Part shown: positions 1 to 10,488 of the stretch, piece after piece
Position numbering within the stretch: position 1 is the stretch's first letter
Layout: each line of letters begins with the position of its first letter
From: Cristatella mucedo
Lineage: Eukaryota; Bryozoa; Phylactolaemata; Cristatellidae
Assembly: GCA_009760855.2 (NCBI GenBank)
Contig: WPIO01000345.1
Coordinates: forward strand, 1 to 64,000
Length of the DNA: 64,000 nt
Reading direction: 5' to 3'
The notes under the pieces: generated by a model
Databases searched by the model: none
Told to the model about the DNA's origin: nothing
Seen by the model: only the letters and a program-made list of their open reading frames with translations
Program-made: the position numbers and the translations under genes

Positions 1-81
1 TTCAAATCTGCTCGTCGGAGCGTGTGGTAGCTTGCAGCAGAGTGCTGCACCTTTCTTTAAGCTATTCGCACTTCTATAATT
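1..81 (+). repeat. Partial 12-mer HOR copy at the left edge (tail of M12)
   Basis: This sequence matches the last 81 bp of monomer M12 as seen at 2,976-3,056. The HOR array therefore continues beyond the left end of the window, and its total length cannot be judged here. Confidence 0.95.
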
Positions 82-1570
82 CATTTCGCACGAGTTCGCA
101 GCAGATCGCGGATGATCTACACACTTTAAATCTGCTCGTCGGAGCATGTGGTAGCTTGCAGAAGAGCAATGCAATTCGCTTTAAGCCATTCGCATTTGGA
201 TAACTCATTTCGCACGAGTTGGCAGCAGATCCCCGAATATTGTTACACTGAAAATCTGCCCGTTGGAGCATAAGGTAGCTTGCAGAAAAGTGATGCAATT
301 CGCTTTAAGCCATTCGCATTTGGATAACTCATTTCGCACGTGTTCGCAGCAGATTGTTAAATATCTACACTTTAAATCTGCTTATCGGAGCTTGTGGTAG
401 CTGGCAGCTGAGTGCCGCACATTGTTTTAATCCATTCGCACTTGAATACCTCAGTTCGCACGACTTCGCAGCAGATCGCGGATTATCTACACACTTTAAG
501 TCTCCTTGACACACCGTGCTGTACCTCGCAGCAGAGTGCTGCACCTTCTCTTAGGCTATTCGCAATTGAATAACTCATTTCGTTCGAGTTCGCAGCAGTT
601 CGCGGAATATGTAGACACTTTTAATCTGCTCGTTGGCGCGTGTGAGAGCTGACAGAAGGTTGATGCAATTTGTTTTAAGCCATTTGCACTTGAATAACTC
701 TTTTCGCACGACTTCGCAGCAGATCGTGGAATATCTACCGACTTTCAATCAGCTTGTCGGAACGTGCAGTAGCTGGCAGCTGAGTGCTGCAACTTTGTTT
801 TAGTCCATTCCCACTTAAATAGATCATTTCGCACGAGTTCGCTGTAATTAGCGGAATACTTTTACACTTCAAATTCTCTCGTCGTACCGTGCGGTAGCTT
901 GCAGCAGAGTGCTGCACCTTGTTAAAAGCCATTCGCACTTGACTAACTCATTTCGTACGAGCTAGCAGCTGATCGCAGAATATTTTGAAATTTTAAATCT
1001 GCTCGTAGCAGCGTGCGGTAGCTGGCAGCAGAGTGCTGCACCTATTTTTAGGCCATTCGAACTTGAATATCTCATTTCGCACGAGTTCGCTGCAGATCGC
1101 GGAATATATTCACTATTTAAATCAGCTCGTCGAAGTGTGCGGTCACTTGGTGCAGAATGCTACACCTTGCTTTAAGCAACTTGCACTTCAATGATTCATT
1201 TCGCACGAGTTCGCAGACGATTGCGGAATATTTACAAAATTCTAATCTGCTCGTCAGAGCCTGCGGTAGCTTGGAGCAGAGTGCTACACCTTGCTTGAGG
1301 CCATTCGCACATGAATAGATCATTTCAATCGAGTTCGCAGCAGATCGCGGAATATCTACACGATTCAAACCTGCTCTTGGCAGCATGCGGTAGCTTGCAG
1401 CAGAGTGCTGCACCTTGTTTTAAGCCATTCCCACTTGAAAAAAACTCATTTCGCTCGAGTTGGCAGCAGTTCGCGGCATATGTAGACACTTCAAATCTGC
1501 TCGTCGGAGCGTGTGGTAGCTTGCAGCAGAGTGCTGCACCTTTCTTTAAGCTATTCGCACTTCTATAATT
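82..1570 (+). repeat. 12-mer HOR copy 1 (1,489 bp)
   Basis: Twelve monomers in order M1-M12. It is 3 bp longer than the standard 1,486 bp: one extra T in the AACTTTG run near 785-796 (end of M6) and two extra A in the A-run near 1,438-1,444 (end of M11). I saw no other difference from copy 2. Confidence 0.95.
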
Positions 1571-1694
1571 CATTTCGCACGAGTTCGCAGCAGATCGCGG
1601 ATGATCTACACACTTTAAATCTGCTCGTCGGAGCATGTGGTAGCTTGCAGAAGAGCAATGCAATTCGCTTTAAGCCATTCGCATTTGGATAACT
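1571..1694 (+). repeat. HOR monomer M1
   Basis: Diagnostic bases are GCGGATGATCTAC in the variable block and AGAGCAATGCAATTCG in place of the usual TGCTGCACC block, so the short GCAGCA/TGCTGC dyad is broken. The tail carries GCATTTGGATAAC. It is the second monomer after the distinctive M12 end CTTCTATAATT, which makes the M12/M1 boundary easy to find across the window. Confidence 0.93.
1589..1625. repeat. Inverted repeat AGCAGAT / ATCTGCT inside the monomer (representative, M1)
   Basis: Arms AGCAGAT (1,589-1,595) and ATCTGCT (1,619-1,625) flank a 23-nt spacer that holds the variable block. Allowing a 7-nt bulge in the left side, ACGAG upstream can pair with CTCGT downstream and extend the stem to about 10 pairs. 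The same arms recur in many monomers of the window. Confidence 0.6.
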
Positions 1695-1818
1695 CATTTC
1701 GCACGAGTTGGCAGCAGATCCCCGAATATTGTTACACTGAAAATCTGCCCGTTGGAGCATAAGGTAGCTTGCAGAAAAGTGATGCAATTCGCTTTAAGCC
1801 ATTCGCATTTGGATAACT
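1695..1818 (+). repeat. HOR monomer M2
   Basis: Diagnostic bases are GATCCCCGAATATTG in the variable block, TGCCCGTTGGAGCATAAGG in the core and AAAAGTGATGCAATTCG. Its second half resembles M1, with the same GCATTTGGATAAC tail. The M2 slot is the one lost as an M1/M2 hybrid in the 10-mer variant at 48-57 kb. Confidence 0.93.
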
Positions 1819-1940
1819 CATTTCGCACGTGTTCGCAGCAGATTGTTAAATATCTACACTTTAAATCTGCTTATCGGAGCTTGTGGTAGCTGGCAGCTGA
1901 GTGCCGCACATTGTTTTAATCCATTCGCACTTGAATACCT
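1819..1940 (+). repeat. HOR monomer M3 (122 bp)
   Basis: This is the only 122-bp monomer of the HOR. It has TCTACACTTTAAA where its neighbours have TCTACACACTTTAAA, a loss of one CA. Other diagnostics are GCACGTGTTCGC, GATTGTTAAATATC and GCTGAGTGCCGCACATTG. Confidence 0.93.
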
Positions 1941-2064
1941 CAGTTCGCACGACTTCGCAGCAGATCGCGGATTATCTACACACTTTAAGTCTCCTTGACA
2001 CACCGTGCTGTACCTCGCAGCAGAGTGCTGCACCTTCTCTTAGGCTATTCGCAATTGAATAACT
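1941..2064 (+). repeat. HOR monomer M4
   Basis: The start is CAGTTCGCACGACTTC instead of CATTTCGCACGAGTTC. The core is replaced by AGTCTCCTTGACACACCGTG. The tail has TTCTCTTAGGC and GCAATTGAATAAC. The GCAGCAGAGTGCTGC dyad is intact. The same monomer type marks the boundaries of the 9-monomer blocks in the 20-41 kb superunits. Confidence 0.93.
2017..2031. repeat. Short dyad GCAGCA-GAG-TGCTGC (representative, M4)
   Basis: This is a perfect 6-bp inverted repeat with a 3-nt spacer. It is intact in M4, M7, M8, M11 and M12 of each HOR copy, degraded in the others, and also present in the diverged dimeric family beyond 61.4 kb. It is the element best conserved between the two families. It could be a protein-binding site or hairpin; no function can be read from the sequence. 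Confidence 0.65.
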
Positions 2065-2188
2065 CATTTCGTTCGAGTTCGCAGCAGTTCGCGGAATATG
2101 TAGACACTTTTAATCTGCTCGTTGGCGCGTGTGAGAGCTGACAGAAGGTTGATGCAATTTGTTTTAAGCCATTTGCACTTGAATAACT
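2065..2188 (+). repeat. HOR monomer M5
   Basis: The start is CATTTCGTTCGAG. Other diagnostics are GCAGTTCGCGGAATATGTAG and GTTGGCGCGTGTGAGAGC, followed by GACAGAAGGTTGATGC. The dyad is lost. Confidence 0.93.
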
Positions 2189-2312
2189 CTTTTCGCACGA
2201 CTTCGCAGCAGATCGTGGAATATCTACCGACTTTCAATCAGCTTGTCGGAACGTGCAGTAGCTGGCAGCTGAGTGCTGCAACTTGTTTTAGTCCATTCCC
2301 ACTTAAATAGAT
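2189..2312 (+). repeat. HOR monomer M6
   Basis: The start is CTTTTCGCACGACTTC. Other diagnostics are ATCTACCGACTTTCAATCAG and a GCAGCTGAGTGCTGC variant of the dyad with 5-bp arms. The tail is TTAGTCCATTCCCAC. In copy 1 this monomer has one extra T. Confidence 0.93.
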
Positions 2313-2436
2313 CATTTCGCACGAGTTCGCTGTAATTAGCGGAATACTTTTACACTTCAAATTCTCTCGTCGTACCGTGCGGTAGCTTGCAGCAGAGTGC
2401 TGCACCTTGTTAAAAGCCATTCGCACTTGACTAACT
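2313..2436 (+). repeat. HOR monomer M7
   Basis: The 5' block is GTTCGCTGTAATTAGCGG, where the GCAGCAGAT block is destroyed. The core is TTCTCTCGTCGTACCGTGCG and the tail TTAAAAGCCATTCGC. Nearly the same monomer follows each A-run marker near 22.4, 27.2, 33.8 and 41.8 kb. In the 10-mer variant M7 is fused to M8. Confidence 0.93.
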
Positions 2437-2560
2437 CATTTCGTACGAGCTAGCAGCTGATCGCAGAATATTTTGAAATTTTAAATCTGCTCGTAGCAGC
2501 GTGCGGTAGCTGGCAGCAGAGTGCTGCACCTATTTTTAGGCCATTCGAACTTGAATATCT
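2437..2560 (+). repeat. HOR monomer M8
   Basis: The start is CATTTCGTACGAGCTAGC. Other diagnostics are GCTGATCGCAGAATATTTTG, CTCGTAGCAGCG and CTATTTTTAGGCC. The dyad is intact. Confidence 0.93.
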
Positions 2561-2684
2561 CATTTCGCACGAGTTCGCTGCAGATCGCGGAATATATTCA
2601 CTATTTAAATCAGCTCGTCGAAGTGTGCGGTCACTTGGTGCAGAATGCTACACCTTGCTTTAAGCAACTTGCACTTCAATGATT
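2561..2684 (+). repeat. HOR monomer M9
   Basis: Diagnostics are GCTGCAGATCGCGGAATATA, TCGTCGAAGTGTGCGGTCAC and TTGGTGCAGAATGCTACACC, which breaks the dyad. The tail is AAGCAACTTGCACTTC. Confidence 0.93.
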
Positions 2685-2808
2685 CATTTCGCACGAGTTC
2701 GCAGACGATTGCGGAATATTTACAAAATTCTAATCTGCTCGTCAGAGCCTGCGGTAGCTTGGAGCAGAGTGCTACACCTTGCTTGAGGCCATTCGCACAT
2801 GAATAGAT
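2685..2808 (+). repeat. HOR monomer M10
   Basis: Diagnostics are GTTCGCAGACGATTGCGG, TCGTCAGAGCCTGCGG and GGAGCAGAGTGCTACACC. The tail is GCTTGAGGCC and GCACATGAATAGAT. Confidence 0.93.
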
Positions 2809-2932
2809 CATTTCAATCGAGTTCGCAGCAGATCGCGGAATATCTACACGATTCAAACCTGCTCTTGGCAGCATGCGGTAGCTTGCAGCAGAGTGCTGCA
2901 CCTTGTTTTAAGCCATTCCCACTTGAAAAACT
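2809..2932 (+). repeat. HOR monomer M11
   Basis: The start is CATTTCAATCGAG, followed by ACACGATTCAAACCTGCTC and then TTGGCAGCATGCGG. In ten of eleven HOR copies the base after CTGCTC is T; in the right-edge copy and in related monomers elsewhere it is G. The tail A-run varies by 1-2 nt between copies. The dyad is intact. Confidence 0.93.
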
Positions 2933-3056
2933 CATTTCGCTCGAGTTGGCAGCAGTTCGCGGCATATGTAGACACTTCAAATCTGCTCGTCGGAGCGTGT
3001 GGTAGCTTGCAGCAGAGTGCTGCACCTTTCTTTAAGCTATTCGCACTTCTATAATT
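2933..3056 (+). repeat. HOR monomer M12
   Basis: The start is CATTTCGCTCGAGTTGGC. Other diagnostics are GCGGCATATGTAGACAC and CCTTTCTTTAAGCTATTCGC, ending in CTTCTATAATT. The dyad is intact. The CTATAATT end occurs elsewhere only where M12/M1-type monomers recur, so it is a good phasing marker. Confidence 0.93.
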
Positions 3057-4542
3057 CATTTCGCACGAGTTCGCAGCAGATCGCGGATGATCTACACACT
3101 TTAAATCTGCTCGTCGGAGCATGTGGTAGCTTGCAGAAGAGCAATGCAATTCGCTTTAAGCCATTCGCATTTGGATAACTCATTTCGCACGAGTTGGCAG
3201 CAGATCCCCGAATATTGTTACACTGAAAATCTGCCCGTTGGAGCATAAGGTAGCTTGCAGAAAAGTGATGCAATTCGCTTTAAGCCATTCGCATTTGGAT
3301 AACTCATTTCGCACGTGTTCGCAGCAGATTGTTAAATATCTACACTTTAAATCTGCTTATCGGAGCTTGTGGTAGCTGGCAGCTGAGTGCCGCACATTGT
3401 TTTAATCCATTCGCACTTGAATACCTCAGTTCGCACGACTTCGCAGCAGATCGCGGATTATCTACACACTTTAAGTCTCCTTGACACACCGTGCTGTACC
3501 TCGCAGCAGAGTGCTGCACCTTCTCTTAGGCTATTCGCAATTGAATAACTCATTTCGTTCGAGTTCGCAGCAGTTCGCGGAATATGTAGACACTTTTAAT
3601 CTGCTCGTTGGCGCGTGTGAGAGCTGACAGAAGGTTGATGCAATTTGTTTTAAGCCATTTGCACTTGAATAACTCTTTTCGCACGACTTCGCAGCAGATC
3701 GTGGAATATCTACCGACTTTCAATCAGCTTGTCGGAACGTGCAGTAGCTGGCAGCTGAGTGCTGCAACTTGTTTTAGTCCATTCCCACTTAAATAGATCA
3801 TTTCGCACGAGTTCGCTGTAATTAGCGGAATACTTTTACACTTCAAATTCTCTCGTCGTACCGTGCGGTAGCTTGCAGCAGAGTGCTGCACCTTGTTAAA
3901 AGCCATTCGCACTTGACTAACTCATTTCGTACGAGCTAGCAGCTGATCGCAGAATATTTTGAAATTTTAAATCTGCTCGTAGCAGCGTGCGGTAGCTGGC
4001 AGCAGAGTGCTGCACCTATTTTTAGGCCATTCGAACTTGAATATCTCATTTCGCACGAGTTCGCTGCAGATCGCGGAATATATTCACTATTTAAATCAGC
4101 TCGTCGAAGTGTGCGGTCACTTGGTGCAGAATGCTACACCTTGCTTTAAGCAACTTGCACTTCAATGATTCATTTCGCACGAGTTCGCAGACGATTGCGG
4201 AATATTTACAAAATTCTAATCTGCTCGTCAGAGCCTGCGGTAGCTTGGAGCAGAGTGCTACACCTTGCTTGAGGCCATTCGCACATGAATAGATCATTTC
4301 AATCGAGTTCGCAGCAGATCGCGGAATATCTACACGATTCAAACCTGCTCTTGGCAGCATGCGGTAGCTTGCAGCAGAGTGCTGCACCTTGTTTTAAGCC
4401 ATTCCCACTTGAAAAACTCATTTCGCTCGAGTTGGCAGCAGTTCGCGGCATATGTAGACACTTCAAATCTGCTCGTCGGAGCGTGTGGTAGCTTGCAGCA
4501 GAGTGCTGCACCTTTCTTTAAGCTATTCGCACTTCTATAATT
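3057..4542 (+). repeat. 12-mer HOR copy 3 (1,486 bp)
   Basis: Same order and lengths as copy 2. I saw no difference by eye, and the conceptual translations of its open frames are identical to those of copy 2. Confidence 0.95.
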
Positions 4543-6028
4543 CATTTCGCACGAGTTCGCAGCAGATCGCGGATGATCTACACACTTTAAATCTGCTCGT
4601 CGGAGCATGTGGTAGCTTGCAGAAGAGCAATGCAATTCGCTTTAAGCCATTCGCATTTGGATAACTCATTTCGCACGAGTTGGCAGCAGATCCCCGAATA
4701 TTGTTACACTGAAAATCTGCCCGTTGGAGCATAAGGTAGCTTGCAGAAAAGTGATGCAATTCGCTTTAAGCCATTCGCATTTGGATAACTCATTTCGCAC
4801 GTGTTCGCAGCAGATTGTTAAATATCTACACTTTAAATCTGCTTATCGGAGCTTGTGGTAGCTGGCAGCTGAGTGCCGCACATTGTTTTAATCCATTCGC
4901 ACTTGAATACCTCAGTTCGCACGACTTCGCAGCAGATCGCGGATTATCTACACACTTTAAGTCTCCTTGACACACCGTGCTGTACCTCGCAGCAGAGTGC
5001 TGCACCTTCTCTTAGGCTATTCGCAATTGAATAACTCATTTCGTTCGAGTTCGCAGCAGTTCGCGGAATATGTAGACACTTTTAATCTGCTCGTTGGCGC
5101 GTGTGAGAGCTGACAGAAGGTTGATGCAATTTGTTTTAAGCCATTTGCACTTGAATAACTCTTTTCGCACGACTTCGCAGCAGATCGTGGAATATCTACC
5201 GACTTTCAATCAGCTTGTCGGAACGTGCAGTAGCTGGCAGCTGAGTGCTGCAACTTGTTTTAGTCCATTCCCACTTAAATAGATCATTTCGCACGAGTTC
5301 GCTGTAATTAGCGGAATACTTTTACACTTCAAATTCTCTCGTCGTACCGTGCGGTAGCTTGCAGCAGAGTGCTGCACCTTGTTAAAAGCCATTCGCACTT
5401 GACTAACTCATTTCGTACGAGCTAGCAGCTGATCGCAGAATATTTTGAAATTTTAAATCTGCTCGTAGCAGCGTGCGGTAGCTGGCAGCAGAGTGCTGCA
5501 CCTATTTTTAGGCCATTCGAACTTGAATATCTCATTTCGCACGAGTTCGCTGCAGATCGCGGAATATATTCACTATTTAAATCAGCTCGTCGAAGTGTGC
5601 GGTCACTTGGTGCAGAATGCTACACCTTGCTTTAAGCAACTTGCACTTCAATGATTCATTTCGCACGAGTTCGCAGACGATTGCGGAATATTTACAAAAT
5701 TCTAATCTGCTCGTCAGAGCCTGCGGTAGCTTGGAGCAGAGTGCTACACCTTGCTTGAGGCCATTCGCACATGAATAGATCATTTCAATCGAGTTCGCAG
5801 CAGATCGCGGAATATCTACACGATTCAAACCTGCTCTTGGCAGCATGCGGTAGCTTGCAGCAGAGTGCTGCACCTTGTTTTAAGCCATTCCCACTTGAAA
5901 AACTCATTTCGCTCGAGTTGGCAGCAGTTCGCGGCATATGTAGACACTTCAAATCTGCTCGTCGGAGCGTGTGGTAGCTTGCAGCAGAGTGCTGCACCTT
6001 TCTTTAAGCTATTCGCACTTCTATAATT
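4543..6028 (+). repeat. 12-mer HOR copy 4 (1,486 bp)
   Basis: Same order and lengths as copy 2. I saw no difference by eye. Confidence 0.95.
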
Positions 6029-7515
6029 CATTTCGCACGAGTTCGCAGCAGATCGCGGATGATCTACACACTTTTAAATCTGCTCGTCGGAGCATGTGGT
6101 AGCTTGCAGAAGAGCAATGCAATTCGCTTTAAGCCATTCGCATTTGGATAACTCATTTCGCACGAGTTGGCAGCAGATCCCCGAATATTGTTACACTGAA
6201 AATCTGCCCGTTGGAGCATAAGGTAGCTTGCAGAAAAGTGATGCAATTCGCTTTAAGCCATTCGCATTTGGATAACTCATTTCGCACGTGTTCGCAGCAG
6301 ATTGTTAAATATCTACACTTTAAATCTGCTTATCGGAGCTTGTGGTAGCTGGCAGCTGAGTGCCGCACATTGTTTTAATCCATTCGCACTTGAATACCTC
6401 AGTTCGCACGACTTCGCAGCAGATCGCGGATTATCTACACACTTTAAGTCTCCTTGACACACCGTGCTGTACCTCGCAGCAGAGTGCTGCACCTTCTCTT
6501 AGGCTATTCGCAATTGAATAACTCATTTCGTTCGAGTTCGCAGCAGTTCGCGGAATATGTAGACACTTTTAATCTGCTCGTTGGCGCGTGTGAGAGCTGA
6601 CAGAAGGTTGATGCAATTTGTTTTAAGCCATTTGCACTTGAATAACTCTTTTCGCACGACTTCGCAGCAGATCGTGGAATATCTACCGACTTTCAATCAG
6701 CTTGTCGGAACGTGCAGTAGCTGGCAGCTGAGTGCTGCAACTTGTTTTAGTCCATTCCCACTTAAATAGATCATTTCGCACGAGTTCGCTGTAATTAGCG
6801 GAATACTTTTACACTTCAAATTCTCTCGTCGTACCGTGCGGTAGCTTGCAGCAGAGTGCTGCACCTTGTTAAAAGCCATTCGCACTTGACTAACTCATTT
6901 CGTACGAGCTAGCAGCTGATCGCAGAATATTTTGAAATTTTAAATCTGCTCGTAGCAGCGTGCGGTAGCTGGCAGCAGAGTGCTGCACCTATTTTTAGGC
7001 CATTCGAACTTGAATATCTCATTTCGCACGAGTTCGCTGCAGATCGCGGAATATATTCACTATTTAAATCAGCTCGTCGAAGTGTGCGGTCACTTGGTGC
7101 AGAATGCTACACCTTGCTTTAAGCAACTTGCACTTCAATGATTCATTTCGCACGAGTTCGCAGACGATTGCGGAATATTTACAAAATTCTAATCTGCTCG
7201 TCAGAGCCTGCGGTAGCTTGGAGCAGAGTGCTACACCTTGCTTGAGGCCATTCGCACATGAATAGATCATTTCAATCGAGTTCGCAGCAGATCGCGGAAT
7301 ATCTACACGATTCAAACCTGCTCTTGGCAGCATGCGGTAGCTTGCAGCAGAGTGCTGCACCTTGTTTTAAGCCATTCCCACTTGAAAAACTCATTTCGCT
7401 CGAGTTGGCAGCAGTTCGCGGCATATGTAGACACTTCAAATCTGCTCGTCGGAGCGTGTGGTAGCTTGCAGCAGAGTGCTGCACCTTTCTTTAAGCTATT
7501 CGCACTTCTATAATT
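6029..7515 (+). repeat. 12-mer HOR copy 5 (1,487 bp)
   Basis: It has one extra T in M1 (CACTTTTAAATC near 6,070-6,075) relative to copy 2. Otherwise it has the same monomer order. Confidence 0.95.
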
Positions 7516-9001
7516 CATTTCGCACGAGTTCGCAGCAGATCGCGGATGATCTACACACTTTAAATCTGCTCGTCGGAGCATGTGGTAGCTTGCAGAAGAG
7601 CAATGCAATTCGCTTTAAGCCATTCGCATTTGGATAACTCATTTCGCACGAGTTGGCAGCAGATCCCCGAATATTGTTACACTGAAAATCTGCCCGTTGG
7701 AGCATAAGGTAGCTTGCAGAAAAGTGATGCAATTCGCTTTAAGCCATTCGCATTTGGATAACTCATTTCGCACGTGTTCGCAGCAGATTGTTAAATATCT
7801 ACACTTTAAATCTGCTTATCGGAGCTTGTGGTAGCTGGCAGCTGAGTGCCGCACATTGTTTTAATCCATTCGCACTTGAATACCTCAGTTCGCACGACTT
7901 CGCAGCAGATCGCGGATTATCTACACACTTTAAGTCTCCTTGACACACCGTGCTGTACCTCGCAGCAGAGTGCTGCACCTTCTCTTAGGCTATTCGCAAT
8001 TGAATAACTCATTTCGTTCGAGTTCGCAGCAGTTCGCGGAATATGTAGACACTTTTAATCTGCTCGTTGGCGCGTGTGAGAGCTGACAGAAGGTTGATGC
8101 AATTTGTTTTAAGCCATTTGCACTTGAATAACTCTTTTCGCACGACTTCGCAGCAGATCGTGGAATATCTACCGACTTTCAATCAGCTTGTCGGAACGTG
8201 CAGTAGCTGGCAGCTGAGTGCTGCAACTTGTTTTAGTCCATTCCCACTTAAATAGATCATTTCGCACGAGTTCGCTGTAATTAGCGGAATACTTTTACAC
8301 TTCAAATTCTCTCGTCGTACCGTGCGGTAGCTTGCAGCAGAGTGCTGCACCTTGTTAAAAGCCATTCGCACTTGACTAACTCATTTCGTACGAGCTAGCA
8401 GCTGATCGCAGAATATTTTGAAATTTTAAATCTGCTCGTAGCAGCGTGCGGTAGCTGGCAGCAGAGTGCTGCACCTATTTTTAGGCCATTCGAACTTGAA
8501 TATCTCATTTCGCACGAGTTCGCTGCAGATCGCGGAATATATTCACTATTTAAATCAGCTCGTCGAAGTGTGCGGTCACTTGGTGCAGAATGCTACACCT
8601 TGCTTTAAGCAACTTGCACTTCAATGATTCATTTCGCACGAGTTCGCAGACGATTGCGGAATATTTACAAAATTCTAATCTGCTCGTCAGAGCCTGCGGT
8701 AGCTTGGAGCAGAGTGCTACACCTTGCTTGAGGCCATTCGCACATGAATAGATCATTTCAATCGAGTTCGCAGCAGATCGCGGAATATCTACACGATTCA
8801 AACCTGCTCTTGGCAGCATGCGGTAGCTTGCAGCAGAGTGCTGCACCTTGTTTTAAGCCATTCCCACTTGAAAAACTCATTTCGCTCGAGTTGGCAGCAG
8901 TTCGCGGCATATGTAGACACTTCAAATCTGCTCGTCGGAGCGTGTGGTAGCTTGCAGCAGAGTGCTGCACCTTTCTTTAAGCTATTCGCACTTCTATAAT
9001 T
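7516..9001 (+). repeat. 12-mer HOR copy 6 (1,486 bp)
   Basis: Same order and lengths as copy 2. I saw no difference by eye. Confidence 0.95.
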
Positions 9002-10488
9002 CATTTCGCACGAGTTCGCAGCAGATCGCGGATGATCTACACACTTTAAATCTGCTCGTCGGAGCATGTGGTAGCTTGCAGAAGAGCAATGCAATTCGCT
9101 TTAAGCCATTCGCATTTGGATAACTCATTTCGCACGAGTTGGCAGCAGATCCCCGAATATTGTTACACTGAAAATCTGCCCGTTGGAGCATAAGGTAGCT
9201 TGCAGAAAAGTGATGCAATTCGCTTTAAGCCATTCGCATTTGGATAACTCATTTCGCACGTGTTCGCAGCAGATTGTTAAATATCTACACTTTAAATCTG
9301 CTTATCGGAGCTTGTGGTAGCTGGCAGCTGAGTGCCGCACATTGTTTTTAATCCATTCGCACTTGAATACCTCAGTTCGCACGACTTCGCAGCAGATCGC
9401 GGATTATCTACACACTTTAAGTCTCCTTGACACACCGTGCTGTACCTCGCAGCAGAGTGCTGCACCTTCTCTTAGGCTATTCGCAATTGAATAACTCATT
9501 TCGTTCGAGTTCGCAGCAGTTCGCGGAATATGTAGACACTTTTAATCTGCTCGTTGGCGCGTGTGAGAGCTGACAGAAGGTTGATGCAATTTGTTTTAAG
9601 CCATTTGCACTTGAATAACTCTTTTCGCACGACTTCGCAGCAGATCGTGGAATATCTACCGACTTTCAATCAGCTTGTCGGAACGTGCAGTAGCTGGCAG
9701 CTGAGTGCTGCAACTTGTTTTAGTCCATTCCCACTTAAATAGATCATTTCGCACGAGTTCGCTGTAATTAGCGGAATACTTTTACACTTCAAATTCTCTC
9801 GTCGTACCGTGCGGTAGCTTGCAGCAGAGTGCTGCACCTTGTTAAAAGCCATTCGCACTTGACTAACTCATTTCGTACGAGCTAGCAGCTGATCGCAGAA
9901 TATTTTGAAATTTTAAATCTGCTCGTAGCAGCGTGCGGTAGCTGGCAGCAGAGTGCTGCACCTATTTTTAGGCCATTCGAACTTGAATATCTCATTTCGC
10001 ACGAGTTCGCTGCAGATCGCGGAATATATTCACTATTTAAATCAGCTCGTCGAAGTGTGCGGTCACTTGGTGCAGAATGCTACACCTTGCTTTAAGCAAC
10101 TTGCACTTCAATGATTCATTTCGCACGAGTTCGCAGACGATTGCGGAATATTTACAAAATTCTAATCTGCTCGTCAGAGCCTGCGGTAGCTTGGAGCAGA
10201 GTGCTACACCTTGCTTGAGGCCATTCGCACATGAATAGATCATTTCAATCGAGTTCGCAGCAGATCGCGGAATATCTACACGATTCAAACCTGCTCTTGG
10301 CAGCATGCGGTAGCTTGCAGCAGAGTGCTGCACCTTGTTTTAAGCCATTCCCACTTGAAAAACTCATTTCGCTCGAGTTGGCAGCAGTTCGCGGCATATG
10401 TAGACACTTCAAATCTGCTCGTCGGAGCGTGTGGTAGCTTGCAGCAGAGTGCTGCACCTTTCTTTAAGCTATTCGCACTTCTATAATT
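9002..10488 (+). repeat. 12-mer HOR copy 7 (1,487 bp)
   Basis: It has one extra T in M3 (ATTGTTTTTAATCC near 9,342-9,355). Otherwise it is as copy 2. Confidence 0.95.

Larger units (their letters stand above)
1571..3056 (+). repeat. 12-mer HOR copy 2 (1,486 bp), used as reference copy
   Basis: The twelve monomer starts fall at 1571, 1695, 1819, 1941, 2065, 2189, 2313, 2437, 2561, 2685, 2809 and 2933. Eleven monomers are 124 bp and M3 is 122 bp, which gives 1,486 bp. M1 begins again at 3057. Confidence 0.97.

Noticed and set aside
1571-1587. CENP-B-box-like sequence TTTCGCACGAGTTCGCA at each monomer start
   Set aside because: It matches TTCG and the central A of the CENP-B box, but the CGGG half is TCGC, so key positions fail. 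It could still be a site for another protein, but not a CENP-B box by consensus.
1571-1694. Monomer as an ancient duplication of about 62 bp, since GCAGCAG occurs twice about 60 bp apart
   Set aside because: Beyond the GCAGCAG core the two halves show only scattered similarity by eye, too little to claim homology without a statistical test.
1571-1818. tRNA-derived SINE origin: TGGCAGCAGAGTG as an A box and GAGTTCGCAG as a B box
   Set aside because: The B-box core needs GGTTCGANNC and here GTTCG is followed by C. The A box is off by spacing, and there is no tail or flanking duplication.
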